Shown here one piece after another: positions 1-5,521 of a DNA stretch of 5,521 nucleotides. Numbering within the stretch: position 1 is the first letter of the stretch; every line of letters begins with the position of its first letter. Origin of the DNA: Alphaproteobacteria bacterium (lineage in GTDB: Bacteria > Pseudomonadota > Alphaproteobacteria > Sphingomonadales > Sphingomonadaceae); NCBI GenBank assembly GCA_028293005.1, contig JAQGLH010000306.1, positions 1 through 5,521 on the forward strand, written 5' to 3'. Under the pieces are notes generated by a model, which was given only the letters and a program-made list of their open reading frames with translations, was not told where the DNA came from and did no database searches. A program made the position numbers and the translations under genes.

Positions 1-675
1 GATGGCCGTCTCGAGCGCATCGCTAACGGCGTCGCGATCGACCGCTTCGCGCAGCCGGTCGCCGAGGATGCGGTACCGGGTCTCCACCGACGCGAGGGCG
101 AGGTGGTGATCGGCACGATCGCGGGGCTTCGCGCGGTCAAGAACCTGCCGCGGCTGGTGCGTGCGTTCGCCGCGATGAAGATGAAGAATGCCCGGTTGGT
201 GATCGTCGGCGAGGGGCCCGAGAGCGAGGCGATCGTCGCGGAGGCGCGGCGCTGCGGCGTCGCCGATCGGCTGGTGCTTCCCGGTTTCCTCCCCGATGCC
301 GCGCTTTATGCCGCGCGCTTCGACATTTTCGCTTTATCGTCGGACAGCGAGCAATTCCCGATTTCGCTGGTCGAGGCGATGGCTGCCGGCCTGCCGGCGG
401 TGACGACCGCGGTCGGCGACGTGCTGGCGATGGTGTCGCCGGACAATCGGCCGCTGATCGTGTCGCCGGCTGATGAAGCAGCGTTCGCGGCAGGCCTTGA
501 TACATTGGCCGAGCGACCCGATTTACGCCGCACCATCGGCCGCGCCAACCGCGAGCGAGCCGTGGCCGAATATGACGAAGCGAACATGATCGCGCGTTAC
601 GGGCGGCTTTACGGCGAGGCCCTCGGTGCGCCGCTGACCTTCCTGGCGGCGCGGGCTGGCGATGGCGGAGCCTAG
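1..675 (+). CDS. GT4-family glycosyltransferase, C-terminal part (5' end outside window)
   Basis: The reading frame is open from base 1 and ends at TAG 673-675, giving 224 visible residues; the N-terminal acceptor-binding half lies upstream of the window. This is the nucleotide-sugar-binding half of a GT-B, GT4-type glycosyltransferase. It begins with the domain-linker motif NGVAIDRF (about 28-51), continues with a VIGTIAGLRAVKN strand-turn from 106 and LVIVGEGPE, and has the family's EX7E motif: Glu at 349-351 and Glu at 373-375 within EQFPISLVEAMAAGLP. In this family these residues contact the donor sugar nucleotide. The tail (AEYDEANMIARYGRLYGEAL) is the usual closing helix. It probably acts at the cytoplasmic face of the inner membrane in polysaccharide or exopolysaccharide assembly, but donor and acceptor cannot be read from the sequence. 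An ATG at 103 lies inside the domain and is not the start. The next gene is 82 bp away, with no sign of coupling. Confidence 0.93.
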   Translation, partial: DGRLERIANGVAIDRFAQPVAEDAVPGLHRREGEVVIGTIAGLRAVKNLPRLVRAFAAMKMKNARLVIVGEGPESEAIVAEARRCGVADRLVLPGFLPDAALYAARFDIFALSSDSEQFPISLVEAMAAGLPAVTTAVGDVLAMVSPDNRPLIVSPADEAAFAAGLDTLAERPDLRRTIGRANRERAVAEYDEANMIARYGRLYGEALGAPLTFLAARAGDGGA

Positions 676-683
676 TTCATGAG

Positions 684-733
684 CTTAATCTATGTGGCTT
701 AAGTCTATGGCCAAAGTGGCCGATGGCCTATAG
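684..733. promoter_or_regulatory. A+T-richer leader with a short direct repeat and an imperfect inverted repeat
   Basis: The gap between the glycosyltransferase stop and the flavin oxidoreductase start is visibly richer in A+T than the flanking genes, as expected for a promoter or operator. It holds a near-exact direct repeat, CTTAATCTATGTGG (684-697) and CTTAAGTCTATGG (698-710). Overlapping that is an imperfect inverted repeat, CTATGGCC (705-712) and GGCCTATAG (725-733), with one extra T in the right arm. I cannot pick convincing -35 and -10 boxes. The position just upstream of the ribosome binding site (GGAGG, 749-753) suggests control of the downstream gene; this is inference. Confidence 0.3.
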
Positions 734-757
734 GGGACCCGACGAACCGGAGGTACG

Positions 758-2164
758 ATGTTCAAGGGTATTCGCCCGATATTATATGCAGGCCGCGAGG
801 TGCTCCCGCTGATCGAAGGCGGCAAGGGCGTGTCAGCCACCAATCACGTGAGCTCGGGCGCCTGGGCGGCGGCGGGGGGGATCGGCACCGTGTCGGCGGT
901 CAACGCCGACAGCTACGACCCCGAAGGCCGCATCATCCCGCAAATCTACCACGCGCTCACGCGCCGTGACCGGCACGAGGAATTGATCAACTACGCGATC
1001 GACGGTGCGGTCGAGCAGGTCCGCCGCGCCTATGACATCGCGGGTGGTCACGGTGCGATCAACATCAACGTGCTGTGGGAAATGGGCGGTGCGCAGCGCG
1101 TGCTGCACGGCGTCCTCGAGCGCACGCGCGGCCTCGTCTCCGGCGTCACCTGCGGCGCCGGCATGCCGTACAAATTGTCGGAGATCGCCGCCTCCTACGG
1201 GGTTTCGTACCTGCCGATCATCAGCTCGGCGCGCGCCTTCAGCGCCTTGTGGAAGCGCGCTTATTCGAAGGCGGCCGAATGGCTTTCGGCCGTGGTCTAC
1301 GAGGATCCGTGGCTGGCGGGCGGGCACAACGGCCTCTCGAACGCGGAGGATCCGCTCCAGCCGCAGGATCCCTATCCGAGAGTCAGGGCGCTGCGCGAAT
1401 CGATGCGCGCCGGCGGCATTTCGGACGATCTGCCGATCGTGATGGCCGGCGGCGTCTGGAACCTCAAGGAATGGGAGCATTGGATCGACAATCCCGAACT
1501 CGGCCAGATCGCCTTCCAGTTCGGCACGAGACCCTTGCTCACCAAGGAAAGCCCGATCCCCGAAGTTTGGAAGCAACGGCTGATGACGCTCGATGAAGGC
1601 GACATCCTGCTGCACCGTTTCTCCCCGACCGGCTTCTACAGCTCGGCGGTGCATAACGACTTCCTGCGTAACCTCGAGGCCCGCTCGCACCGCCAGATCG
1701 CCTTCACCAAGGAACCGCTCGGCGACCATAGTTTCCAGCTCGACGTCGGTGTTGCCGGCAGGCTCAACTATTGGGTCACGCGCGGCGACCTGCTTCACGC
1801 GCGCGAATGGTATGCGCAGGGCTTCACCGAAGCACTGAAGACGCCGGACGAGACTCTGGTGTTCGTGGCGCCGGAGGAAAAAGCGATCATCCGCAAGGAT
1901 CAGTCCGACTGCATGGGCTGCCTCAGCCAATGCGCCTTCTCGTCCTGGGCCGACAACGAGAAGAACAGTACCGGACGGCTCGCCGATCCGCGCAGCTTCT
2001 GCATCCAGAAGACGCTGCAGGACATCGCGCATGGCGGACCGACCGAGCATAATCTGATGTTCGCCGGCCACGCCGCGTTCCGCTTCAAGCAGGATCCCTT
2101 CTATTCCAATGGCTTCGTTCCGACGGTCCGCCAGCTGATCGAGCGCATCCAGACCGGCGATTGA
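758..2164 (+). CDS. NAD(P)H-dependent flavin oxidoreductase / nitronate monooxygenase family, long form with C-terminal Cys cluster
   Basis: A 468-residue protein starting at ATG 758, supported by GGAGG at 749-753 (4-nt spacer). The first ~300 residues match the FMN-dependent TIM-barrel 2-nitropropane dioxygenase / nitronate monooxygenase superfamily: N-terminal LPLIEGGKGVS (16-26) and GGIGTVS (40-46), TCGAGMP (131-137), the superfamily's GGH motif as LAGGHNG (186-192, His190 being the candidate active-site histidine), PIVMAGGV (226-233, phosphate-binding loop), and FGTRPLLTKES (255-265). Known members oxidise nitronates or act as NADH:quinone or enoyl reductases; the true substrate is not readable here. 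Typical members are about 320-360 residues, so this one carries roughly 110-150 extra C-terminal residues. That extension holds Cys385, Cys388, Cys392 and Cys415 (C-x2-C-x3-C-x22-C), which suggests an iron-sulfur cluster or zinc site. No signal peptide or membrane segment is evident, so it is probably cytosolic. Assigning the family is secure; naming it a nitronate monooxygenase is not. Confidence 0.88.
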   Translation: MFKGIRPILYAGREVLPLIEGGKGVSATNHVSSGAWAAAGGIGTVSAVNADSYDPEGRIIPQIYHALTRRDRHEELINYAIDGAVEQVRRAYDIAGGHGAININVLWEMGGAQRVLHGVLERTRGLVSGVTCGAGMPYKLSEIAASYGVSYLPIISSARAFSALWKRAYSKAAEWLSAVVYEDPWLAGGHNGLSNAEDPLQPQDPYPRVRALRESMRAGGISDDLPIVMAGGVWNLKEWEHWIDNPELGQIAFQFGTRPLLTKESPIPEVWKQRLMTLDEGDILLHRFSPTGFYSSAVHNDFLRNLEARSHRQIAFTKEPLGDHSFQLDVGVAGRLNYWVTRGDLLHAREWYAQGFTEALKTPDETLVFVAPEEKAIIRKDQSDCMGCLSQCAFSSWADNEKNSTGRLADPRSFCIQKTLQDIAHGGPTEHNLMFAGHAAFRFKQDPFYSNGFVPTVRQLIERIQTGD

Positions 2165-2180
2165 GCCTGCTTCATCCGAT

Positions 2181-2206
2181 GCCGGCGCGGTGTTGAACCA
2201 TGCGGC
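2181..2206 (+). terminator. Weak stem-loop after the flavin oxidoreductase gene
   Basis: Seventeen bases after the stop codon, GCCG (2181-2184) can pair with CGGC (2203-2206), with an inner GGT/ACC stem around the loop GTTGA and a bulge plus a mismatch between them. No T-tract follows, so a rho-independent terminator is doubtful; it may only be a 3'-end structure. A second short hairpin, CAGCCGTTCGGCTG (2223-2236), also lacks a T-tract. Confidence 0.2.
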
Positions 2207-2242
2207 AAATTGCAGGTTGAAGCAGCCGTTCGGCTGGGCCTA

Positions 2243-2278
2243 GATCAGGTCCGGACAGCGGGCCGTCGATCAGGTCCG
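2243..2278. repeat. Exact 11-bp direct repeat upstream of the SH3-domain gene
   Basis: GATCAGGTCCG occurs at 2243-2253 and again at 2268-2278, 25 bp start to start, in the 138-bp gap before the SH3 gene. The flanking bases differ, so this is not a longer duplication. A spacing of about two and a half helical turns and a position 25-60 bp before the start codon would suit a regulator binding site, but no known operator is recognised. The remainder of this gap holds no convincing promoter. Confidence 0.45.
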
Positions 2279-2302
2279 ATGCGATGACGAGGAAGGCGCA
2301 CG

Positions 2303-2794
2303 ATGAAAAAGAGCGGGGTGCTGAAGGCGTTCGCAATGGCGGCGGTGATGGCGCTGGTGATACCAGGCGCCCAGGCCCAGAAGGCGAAGAAGACCCCTTA
2401 TTGGGCGTCGATCGCGGCGAGCGAGGCGATGATGCGCAGCGGCCCCGGCCGCAACTATCCGGCCGCCTGGCAGTACCGGCGCGCCGACCTGCCGATCAAG
2501 GTGATCGAGGTCTATCCCAATTGGCGCAAGATCCAGGATCCCGACGGCACCACCGGCTGGATGCTCGTCAATCTGCTGAGCGAGACCCGCACCGCCTTGG
2601 TCACCGGCGAGGAGCCGCAGCCGGTCCGCGAAAATCCCGACGTTACGTCGAAAATCCGTTACCTCGCCCAGCCCGGCGTGGTCGGCCGGCTGACCGACTG
2701 CGCCAACGATTGGTGCCGCATCGATATAAAGGGGAGGCGCGGCTATATCAGCACCGCCCACATCTGGGGCGTCGACCGCGGCGAGAGTTTTTGA
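2303..2794 (+). CDS. Exported protein with two bacterial SH3-like domains
   Basis: A 163-residue protein whose ATG at 2303 is preceded by GAGGAAGG (2289-2296, 6-nt spacer). The N-terminus is a classic Sec signal peptide: basic MKKSGVLK, a hydrophobic stretch to about residue 21, and a likely cleavage after Ala25 in the AQA-Q context. The mature protein is therefore probably periplasmic. Two SH3-like repeats follow: about 33-93 (MMRSGPGRNYPA, then VIEVYPNWRKIQDPDGTTGWM), and about 97-157 (GVVGRLTDCANDWCRIDIKGRRGYI), resembling the SH3_4/DUF1058 type common in alphaproteobacteria. Such domains usually bind peptidoglycan or envelope proteins; no catalytic domain is present. Cys133 and Cys138 in the second repeat could form a disulfide in the periplasm. 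The gene stands between a gap with an 11-bp direct repeat and a strong hairpin at 2812, so it is probably transcribed alone. The specific role is unknown. Confidence 0.88.
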   Translation: MKKSGVLKAFAMAAVMALVIPGAQAQKAKKTPYWASIAASEAMMRSGPGRNYPAAWQYRRADLPIKVIEVYPNWRKIQDPDGTTGWMLVNLLSETRTALVTGEEPQPVRENPDVTSKIRYLAQPGVVGRLTDCANDWCRIDIKGRRGYISTAHIWGVDRGESF

Positions 2795-2811
2795 GGCCGC
2801 TTTCCCTTTTC

Positions 2812-2843
2812 GACCTTTTCGCTCCCGCTTGCGCGAAGGGGTC
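2812..2843 (+). terminator. Hairpin between convergent SH3 and thiolase genes
   Basis: GACCTTTTCGC (2812-2822) pairs along all 11 positions with GCGAAGGGGTC (2833-2843) in a plus-strand transcript, using two G-U pairs, around a 10-nt loop. It lies 17 bases after the SH3 stop codon and ends directly against the thiolase stop codon (2844-2846 on the opposite strand). The run downstream is only TTAGTT, a poor U-tract, so efficiency is uncertain. On the minus strand the two G-U pairs become A-C mismatches and no T-run follows, so it should serve mainly the SH3 gene. Confidence 0.45.
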
Positions 2844-4031
2844 TTAGTTCAACAGCTCCACCGCCATCGCGGTCGCTTCTCCGCCGCCGATGCACAAAGA
2901 CGCCAGCCCGCGCTTCTGGCCGTGCGTCTCCAGAGCCGAGAGCAGGGTCGCCAGCACGCGCGCGCCGCTCGCACCGATCGGATGGCCGAGCGCGGTCGCC
3001 CCGCCATGGACGTTGATCACATCGTGCGAAATGCCGAGGTCCTGCATGGCGATCATCGCGACGCAGGCGAAAGCCTCGTTGACCTCGTAGAGATCGACAT
3101 CGCCGACGTTCCAGCCGGCTTTCTCGAGCGCCTTCCTGATCGCGCCGACCGGCGCCGTGGTGAACAGCGCCGGCTCGTGCGCATGCGCGGCATGGCTGAC
3201 GATCCTCGCGACCGGGGCGATGCCGAGCCGGTCGGCGACGCTCTGGCGCGTGATCACCAAAGCCGCGGCACCATCCGAGATCGATGACGCGTTCGCGGCC
3301 GTGATCGTTCCGTCCTTGGCGAAGGCGGGCTTCAGCGAGGGGATTTTGGCGGCATCGCCTTTGCCCGGCTGCTCGTCCTGGGCGACGGTGACGGCGCCTT
3401 TGCGGCCGGCGACCTCGACGGGGACGATCTCGCGATCGAACCAGCCCTCCCGTTGCGCTTTCTGCGCGCGTTCGAGCGAGGCGATCGCGTAATCGTCCTG
3501 CGCCTTGCGGGTGAATTGATAAAGGCCGGCGGACTCCTCGGCAAAGCTGCCCATCAGCCGCCCGCCGTCATAGGCATCCTCGAGCCCGTCGAGGAACATA
3601 TGGTCGTAGATCGTGTCGTGGCCGATGCGCGCGCCGCCACGATGCTTCGGCATCAGATAGGGGGCGTTGGTCATGCTCTCCATGCCGCCGGCGACGATCA
3701 GGTCAGCCGATCCCGCCGCGAGCGTGTCGGCGGCGATGATCGCCGCCTGCATGCCCGATCCGCACATCTTGTTGACCGTGGTCGCTTCAATCGAGTTGCT
3801 CAGGCCGGCCTTGAGCGCCGCCTGGCGTGCGGGCGCTTGGCCGAGACCGGCCGAGAGCACGCAGCCCATGTAGATCTTGTCGATGCCGTCTTTCGCGACT
3901 CCCGCCCGCTCGACCGCGGCGCCGACCGCGGCGGCGCCGAGCTCCGTGGCGCTCGCCCCCGCAAGGCTGCCCTGGAAGCTTCCCATCGGCGTGCGTGCGT
4001 AGGACAGGATGACGATTGGATCTGCGCTCAT
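2844..4031 (-). CDS. Acetyl-CoA C-acetyltransferase (short-chain thiolase)
   Basis: A 395-residue thiolase of normal family length. It condenses two acetyl-CoA to acetoacetyl-CoA or, in breakdown, cleaves acetoacetyl-CoA (or 2-methylacetoacetyl-CoA) with CoA. The catalytic set is complete: nucleophile Cys90 in VNKMCGSGMQA, NEAF at 318-321, His350 in GGATALGHPIGASGAR, and Cys380 in LCIGGGEATAM. GGMESMTNAPYLM (115-127) is the usual conserved stretch. The loop EPALFTTAPVGA (286-297) has Phe-x-x-Ala-Pro as in mitochondrial-type acetoacetyl-CoA thiolases, rather than the Met-x-x-Gly-Pro of PHB-type biosynthetic thiolases. The ATG at 4031 is preceded by GGAG (complement of 4041-4044) with a 9-nt spacer; a stronger GGAGGGAG lies too far upstream (4056-4063). 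It is divergent from ivd, suggesting a role in leucine or isoleucine breakdown or acetoacetate use. The protein is cytosolic. Symbols such as atoB, phaA or thlA cannot be separated on sequence alone. Confidence 0.93.
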   Translation of the reverse strand: MSADPIVILSYARTPMGSFQGSLAGASATELGAAAVGAAVERAGVAKDGIDKIYMGCVLSAGLGQAPARQAALKAGLSNSIEATTVNKMCGSGMQAAIIAADTLAAGSADLIVAGGMESMTNAPYLMPKHRGGARIGHDTIYDHMFLDGLEDAYDGGRLMGSFAEESAGLYQFTRKAQDDYAIASLERAQKAQREGWFDREIVPVEVAGRKGAVTVAQDEQPGKGDAAKIPSLKPAFAKDGTITAANASSISDGAAALVITRQSVADRLGIAPVARIVSHAAHAHEPALFTTAPVGAIRKALEKAGWNVGDVDLYEVNEAFACVAMIAMQDLGISHDVINVHGGATALGHPIGASGARVLATLLSALETHGQKRGLASLCIGGGEATAMAVELLN

Positions 4032-4181
4032 GAACCCCGGCTCCGTGACGGATTGCTCCCTCCAAGATAGGCAGCCGCACCGCCTTGTTCAAATCTGCGC
4101 GGCTCTGCTAGAGCCTCCGTCGCTGCAGGCCTGTTCGGCCTGTTCCCGGCTCCGAGGCTCGGGCAAGAGGAGTGACTCTGG
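4032..4181. promoter_or_regulatory. Divergent intergenic control region between thiolase and ivd
   Basis: These 150 bp must contain the promoters of both divergent genes. They include a perfect inverted repeat, GGCTCTGCTAGAGCC (4101-4115; 6-bp arms, 3-nt centre), near the middle of the gap. They also include an exact tandem duplication of GGCCTGTTC (4128-4136 and 4137-4145), and the ivd ribosome binding site GAGGAG (4167-4172). I cannot assign confident -35/-10 boxes. The central palindrome is a reasonable candidate operator for shared regulation, but it does not match any leucine- or fatty-acid-regulator consensus that I can recall with confidence. Confidence 0.4.
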
Positions 4182-5339
4182 ATGGAGACCGGTCTGGATT
4201 TCGCGCTGGGCGAGATGGCCGACGCCATTCGGGAGACCACCCGCCGCTTCGCCGCCGACCGCATCGCCCCGCACGCCGCCGAGATCGATGAAACCAATCA
4301 GTTCAGGCGCGAGCTCTGGCCGGAGATGGGTGCGCTCGGGCTGCACGGCATCACCGTCGAGGAGGAATATGGCGGGCTCGGGCTCGGCTATGTCGAGCAT
4401 TGCGTCGCGATGGAGGAAGTCTCGCGCGCGTCGGCCTCGGTCGGGCTCAGCTACGGGGCGCATTCGAACCTGTGCGTCAACCAGATCAGGCGCTGGGGCA
4501 CGCCCGAGCAGAAAAACAAATTCCTGCCCAAGCTGATCAGCGGCGAGCACGTCGGCAGCCTGGCCATGTCGGAGGCGGGATCGGGCTCCGACGTGGTGTC
4601 GATGAAGCTCAAGGCGGAGAAAAGCGGCAACGATCGCTACGTCCTCAACGGCACCAAATTCTGGATCACCAACGCCCCCGCCGCGGACACTCTGGTGGTC
4701 TATGCCAAGACCGATCCCGAAGCGGGGCCGCGCGGGATCAGCACTTTCCTGGTCGAGCGCGGTACGGCCGGCTTTTCGGTCTCGAACAAGCTCGACAAGA
4801 TGGGCATGCGCGGATCCGACACCGCTGAGCTGGTGTTCGAGGATTGCGAAGTGCCCGCCGAAAATTTGATGGGGCGCGAAGGCGAGGGCGCCAAGATCCT
4901 GATGTCCGGCCTCGACTATGAACGCGCGGTGCTCGCCGCCGGGCCCCTCGGCATCATGCAGGCATGCCTCGATGTGGTGCTTCCCTACGTGCGCGAGCGC
5001 AAGCAGTTCGGCAAGCCGATCGGCAGCTTCCAGCTCATCCAGGCCAAGGTCGCGGACATGTATGTCGCGCTCAATTCGGCGCGCGCCTATGTCTATGCGG
5101 TCGCGCGCGCGTGCGACGCGGGAAAGGCGACGCGCTCCGATGCCGCCGGCGCGATCCTGCTCGCGAGCGAGAATGCGGTGAGGAGCGCGCTCGAAGCGAT
5201 CCAAGCGCTCGGCGGCGCGGGCTATACCAAGGAATGGCCGGTCGAGCGTTATCTGCGCGATGCCAAGCTCTACGACATCGGCGCTGGCACCAACGAGATA
5301 CGCCGCTTCCTGATCGGCCGCGAGTTGATCGGCGAATGA
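4182..5339 (+). CDS. ivd: Isovaleryl-CoA dehydrogenase
   Basis: A 385-residue FAD-dependent acyl-CoA dehydrogenase that oxidises isovaleryl-CoA to 3-methylcrotonyl-CoA in leucine catabolism, passing electrons to ETF. Start ATG 4182 follows GAGGAG (4167-4172, 9-nt spacer). The domains are the helical N-terminal domain (about 8-120), the beta domain with the first family signature [10 protein letters not shown] (128-137), and the C-terminal helical domain with [22 protein letters not shown] in 341-362. Features that separate it from general acyl-CoA dehydrogenases are [12 protein letters not shown] (136-147), [19 protein letters not shown] (160-178), and Glu247 in [15 protein letters not shown]. 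Glu247 sits where isovaleryl-CoA dehydrogenases carry their relocated catalytic base, while the usual base position in YEGT of medium-chain enzymes is Ala368 in [10 protein letters not shown]. It is cytosolic and probably a homotetramer. The downstream gene begins within its stop codon (ATGA), so the two are likely co-transcribed. The divergent thiolase supports the pathway assignment. Confidence 0.95.
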   Translation: METGLDFALGEMADAIRETTRRFAADRIAPHAAEIDETNQFRRELWPEMGALGLHGITVEEEYGGLGLGYVEHCVAMEEVSRASASVGLSYGAHSNLCVNQIRRWGTPEQKNKFLPKLISGEHVGSLAMSEAGSGSDVVSMKLKAEKSGNDRYVLNGTKFWITNAPAADTLVVYAKTDPEAGPRGISTFLVERGTAGFSVSNKLDKMGMRGSDTAELVFEDCEVPAENLMGREGEGAKILMSGLDYERAVLAAGPLGIMQACLDVVLPYVRERKQFGKPIGSFQLIQAKVADMYVALNSARAYVYAVARACDAGKATRSDAAGAILLASENAVRSALEAIQALGGAGYTKEWPVERYLRDAKLYDIGAGTNEIRRFLIGRELIGE

Positions 5340-5521
5340 GCGACGCGTTGCTCGACGGCCTGCAATGGTACGGCTCGATCGCGGGCGCGATCGCCGCGTT
5401 CCTCGTCTCGCTCGATCTCGGCCGGCGCTGGACCGGCTGGGCGTTCGTCATCTTCGTCACCGCGTCGCTGGCGTTGATCGGCTGGGGTTTCCTCAGTGGG
5501 GACGCCGCAGGGATCGGAACC
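5336..5521 (+). CDS. Small hypothetical inner-membrane protein, 3' end outside window
   Basis: An open frame starts at ATG 5336, overlapping the ivd stop by ATGA, and stays open for all 62 codons to the window edge. The protein begins [17 protein letters not shown]. It shows two hydrophobic stretches, about residues 13-27 ([14 protein letters not shown]) and 36-54 ([19 protein letters not shown]), separated by a charged turn, LDLGRRW. This predicts a membrane protein with two visible transmembrane helices and possibly more beyond the window. The overlap implies translational coupling with ivd and thus shared expression with leucine catabolism, but I recognise no family and cannot say whether it takes part in transport. 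The third codon position is G/C-biased like its neighbours, which supports real coding. Confidence 0.7.
   Translation, partial: MSDALLDGLQWYGSIAGAIAAFLVSLDLGRRWTGWAFVIFVTASLALIGWGFLSGDAAGIGT

Noticed and set aside
833..2071. A 412-codon open frame on the minus strand inside the flavin oxidoreductase gene
   Set aside because: It is a shadow of GC-rich coding sequence: it lies wholly within a well-supported family gene, is dominated by Arg, Ala, Gly, Asp and Val, and shows no recognisable family motif.
2192..2221. GTTGAA occurring twice 24 bp apart
   Set aside because: A 6-bp repeat is expected by chance in a gap of this size.
2223..2236. CAGCCGTTCGGCTG hairpin as a terminator
   Set aside because: The stem is short and no T-tract follows; the next bases are GGCCTAG.
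2217..2246. TTGAAG, 18 bp, TAGATC as a sigma-70-type promoter for the SH3 gene
   Set aside because: Only about half of the -10 positions match and the spacing is not ideal; not enough to call.
2284..2847. A 187-codon plus-strand frame overlapping the SH3 gene
   Set aside because: It is highly Arg/Gly/Pro-rich, while the alternative frame at 2303 has a proper signal peptide, two SH3-like repeats and a well-placed ribosome binding site.
3453..4070. A 205-codon plus-strand frame opposite the thiolase gene
   Set aside because: The minus strand encodes a complete thiolase with all catalytic residues; this frame shows no motif.
4089..5204. A 371-codon open frame on the minus strand opposite ivd
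   Set aside because: It overlaps almost all of a clear isovaleryl-CoA dehydrogenase, has shadow-like composition (Arg, Ala, Asp, His, Gly) and no recognisable domain.
1..5521. Mobile element, defence system, CRISPR array or stable RNA gene
   Set aside because: No transposase, integrase, terminal repeats, regularly spaced repeats or tRNA-like cloverleaf could be found; the genes are ordinary chromosomal metabolism and envelope functions.

Overview
The window is GC-rich, strongly G/C-biased at third codon positions, and densely packed. Its gene content and sequence style point to an alphaproteobacterium, most likely a sphingomonad (Sphingomonadaceae). That placement is inferred from protein style, from the pairing of a branched-chain acyl-CoA dehydrogenase with a thiolase, and from composition; no rRNA or tRNA is present to confirm it. 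I see no mobile element, CRISPR array, integrase or stable RNA gene.

Layout: (1) 1-675 (+) is the C-terminal part of a GT4-family glycosyltransferase, cut by the window start. (2) A short, comparatively A+T-rich gap (676-757) with small repeats leads to (3) a 468-residue flavin oxidoreductase of the nitronate monooxygenase (2-nitropropane dioxygenase) superfamily at 758-2164 (+), with an extra C-terminal region carrying a CxxCxxxC...C cluster. (4) A 138-bp gap with an exact 11-bp direct repeat precedes (5) a small exported protein with two bacterial SH3-like domains at 2303-2794 (+). (6) A hairpin at 2812-2843 separates it from the convergent (7) thiolase gene at 2844-4031 (-). (8) A 150-bp divergent control region (4032-4181) with a palindrome and a tandem 9-mer lies between the thiolase gene and (9) an isovaleryl-CoA dehydrogenase gene at 4182-5339 (+). 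(10) A membrane-protein gene begins at 5336, overlapping the dehydrogenase stop by ATGA, and runs off the window end.

How the genes fit together: isovaleryl-CoA dehydrogenase carries out the first committed step of leucine breakdown after branched-chain ketoacid oxidation (isovaleryl-CoA to 3-methylcrotonyl-CoA). A short-chain thiolase would handle acetoacetyl-CoA derived from the acetoacetate that ends that pathway, or the last step of isoleucine breakdown. Their divergent arrangement around one intergenic region is consistent with shared control. The glycosyltransferase, flavin enzyme and SH3 protein show no obvious functional link to this pair and probably belong to separate transcription units.

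Nothing here amounts to a clear undescribed system. The items most worth a second look are the cysteine cluster in the flavin oxidoreductase, the translationally coupled membrane protein behind ivd, and the unexplained small repeats in three intergenic gaps.
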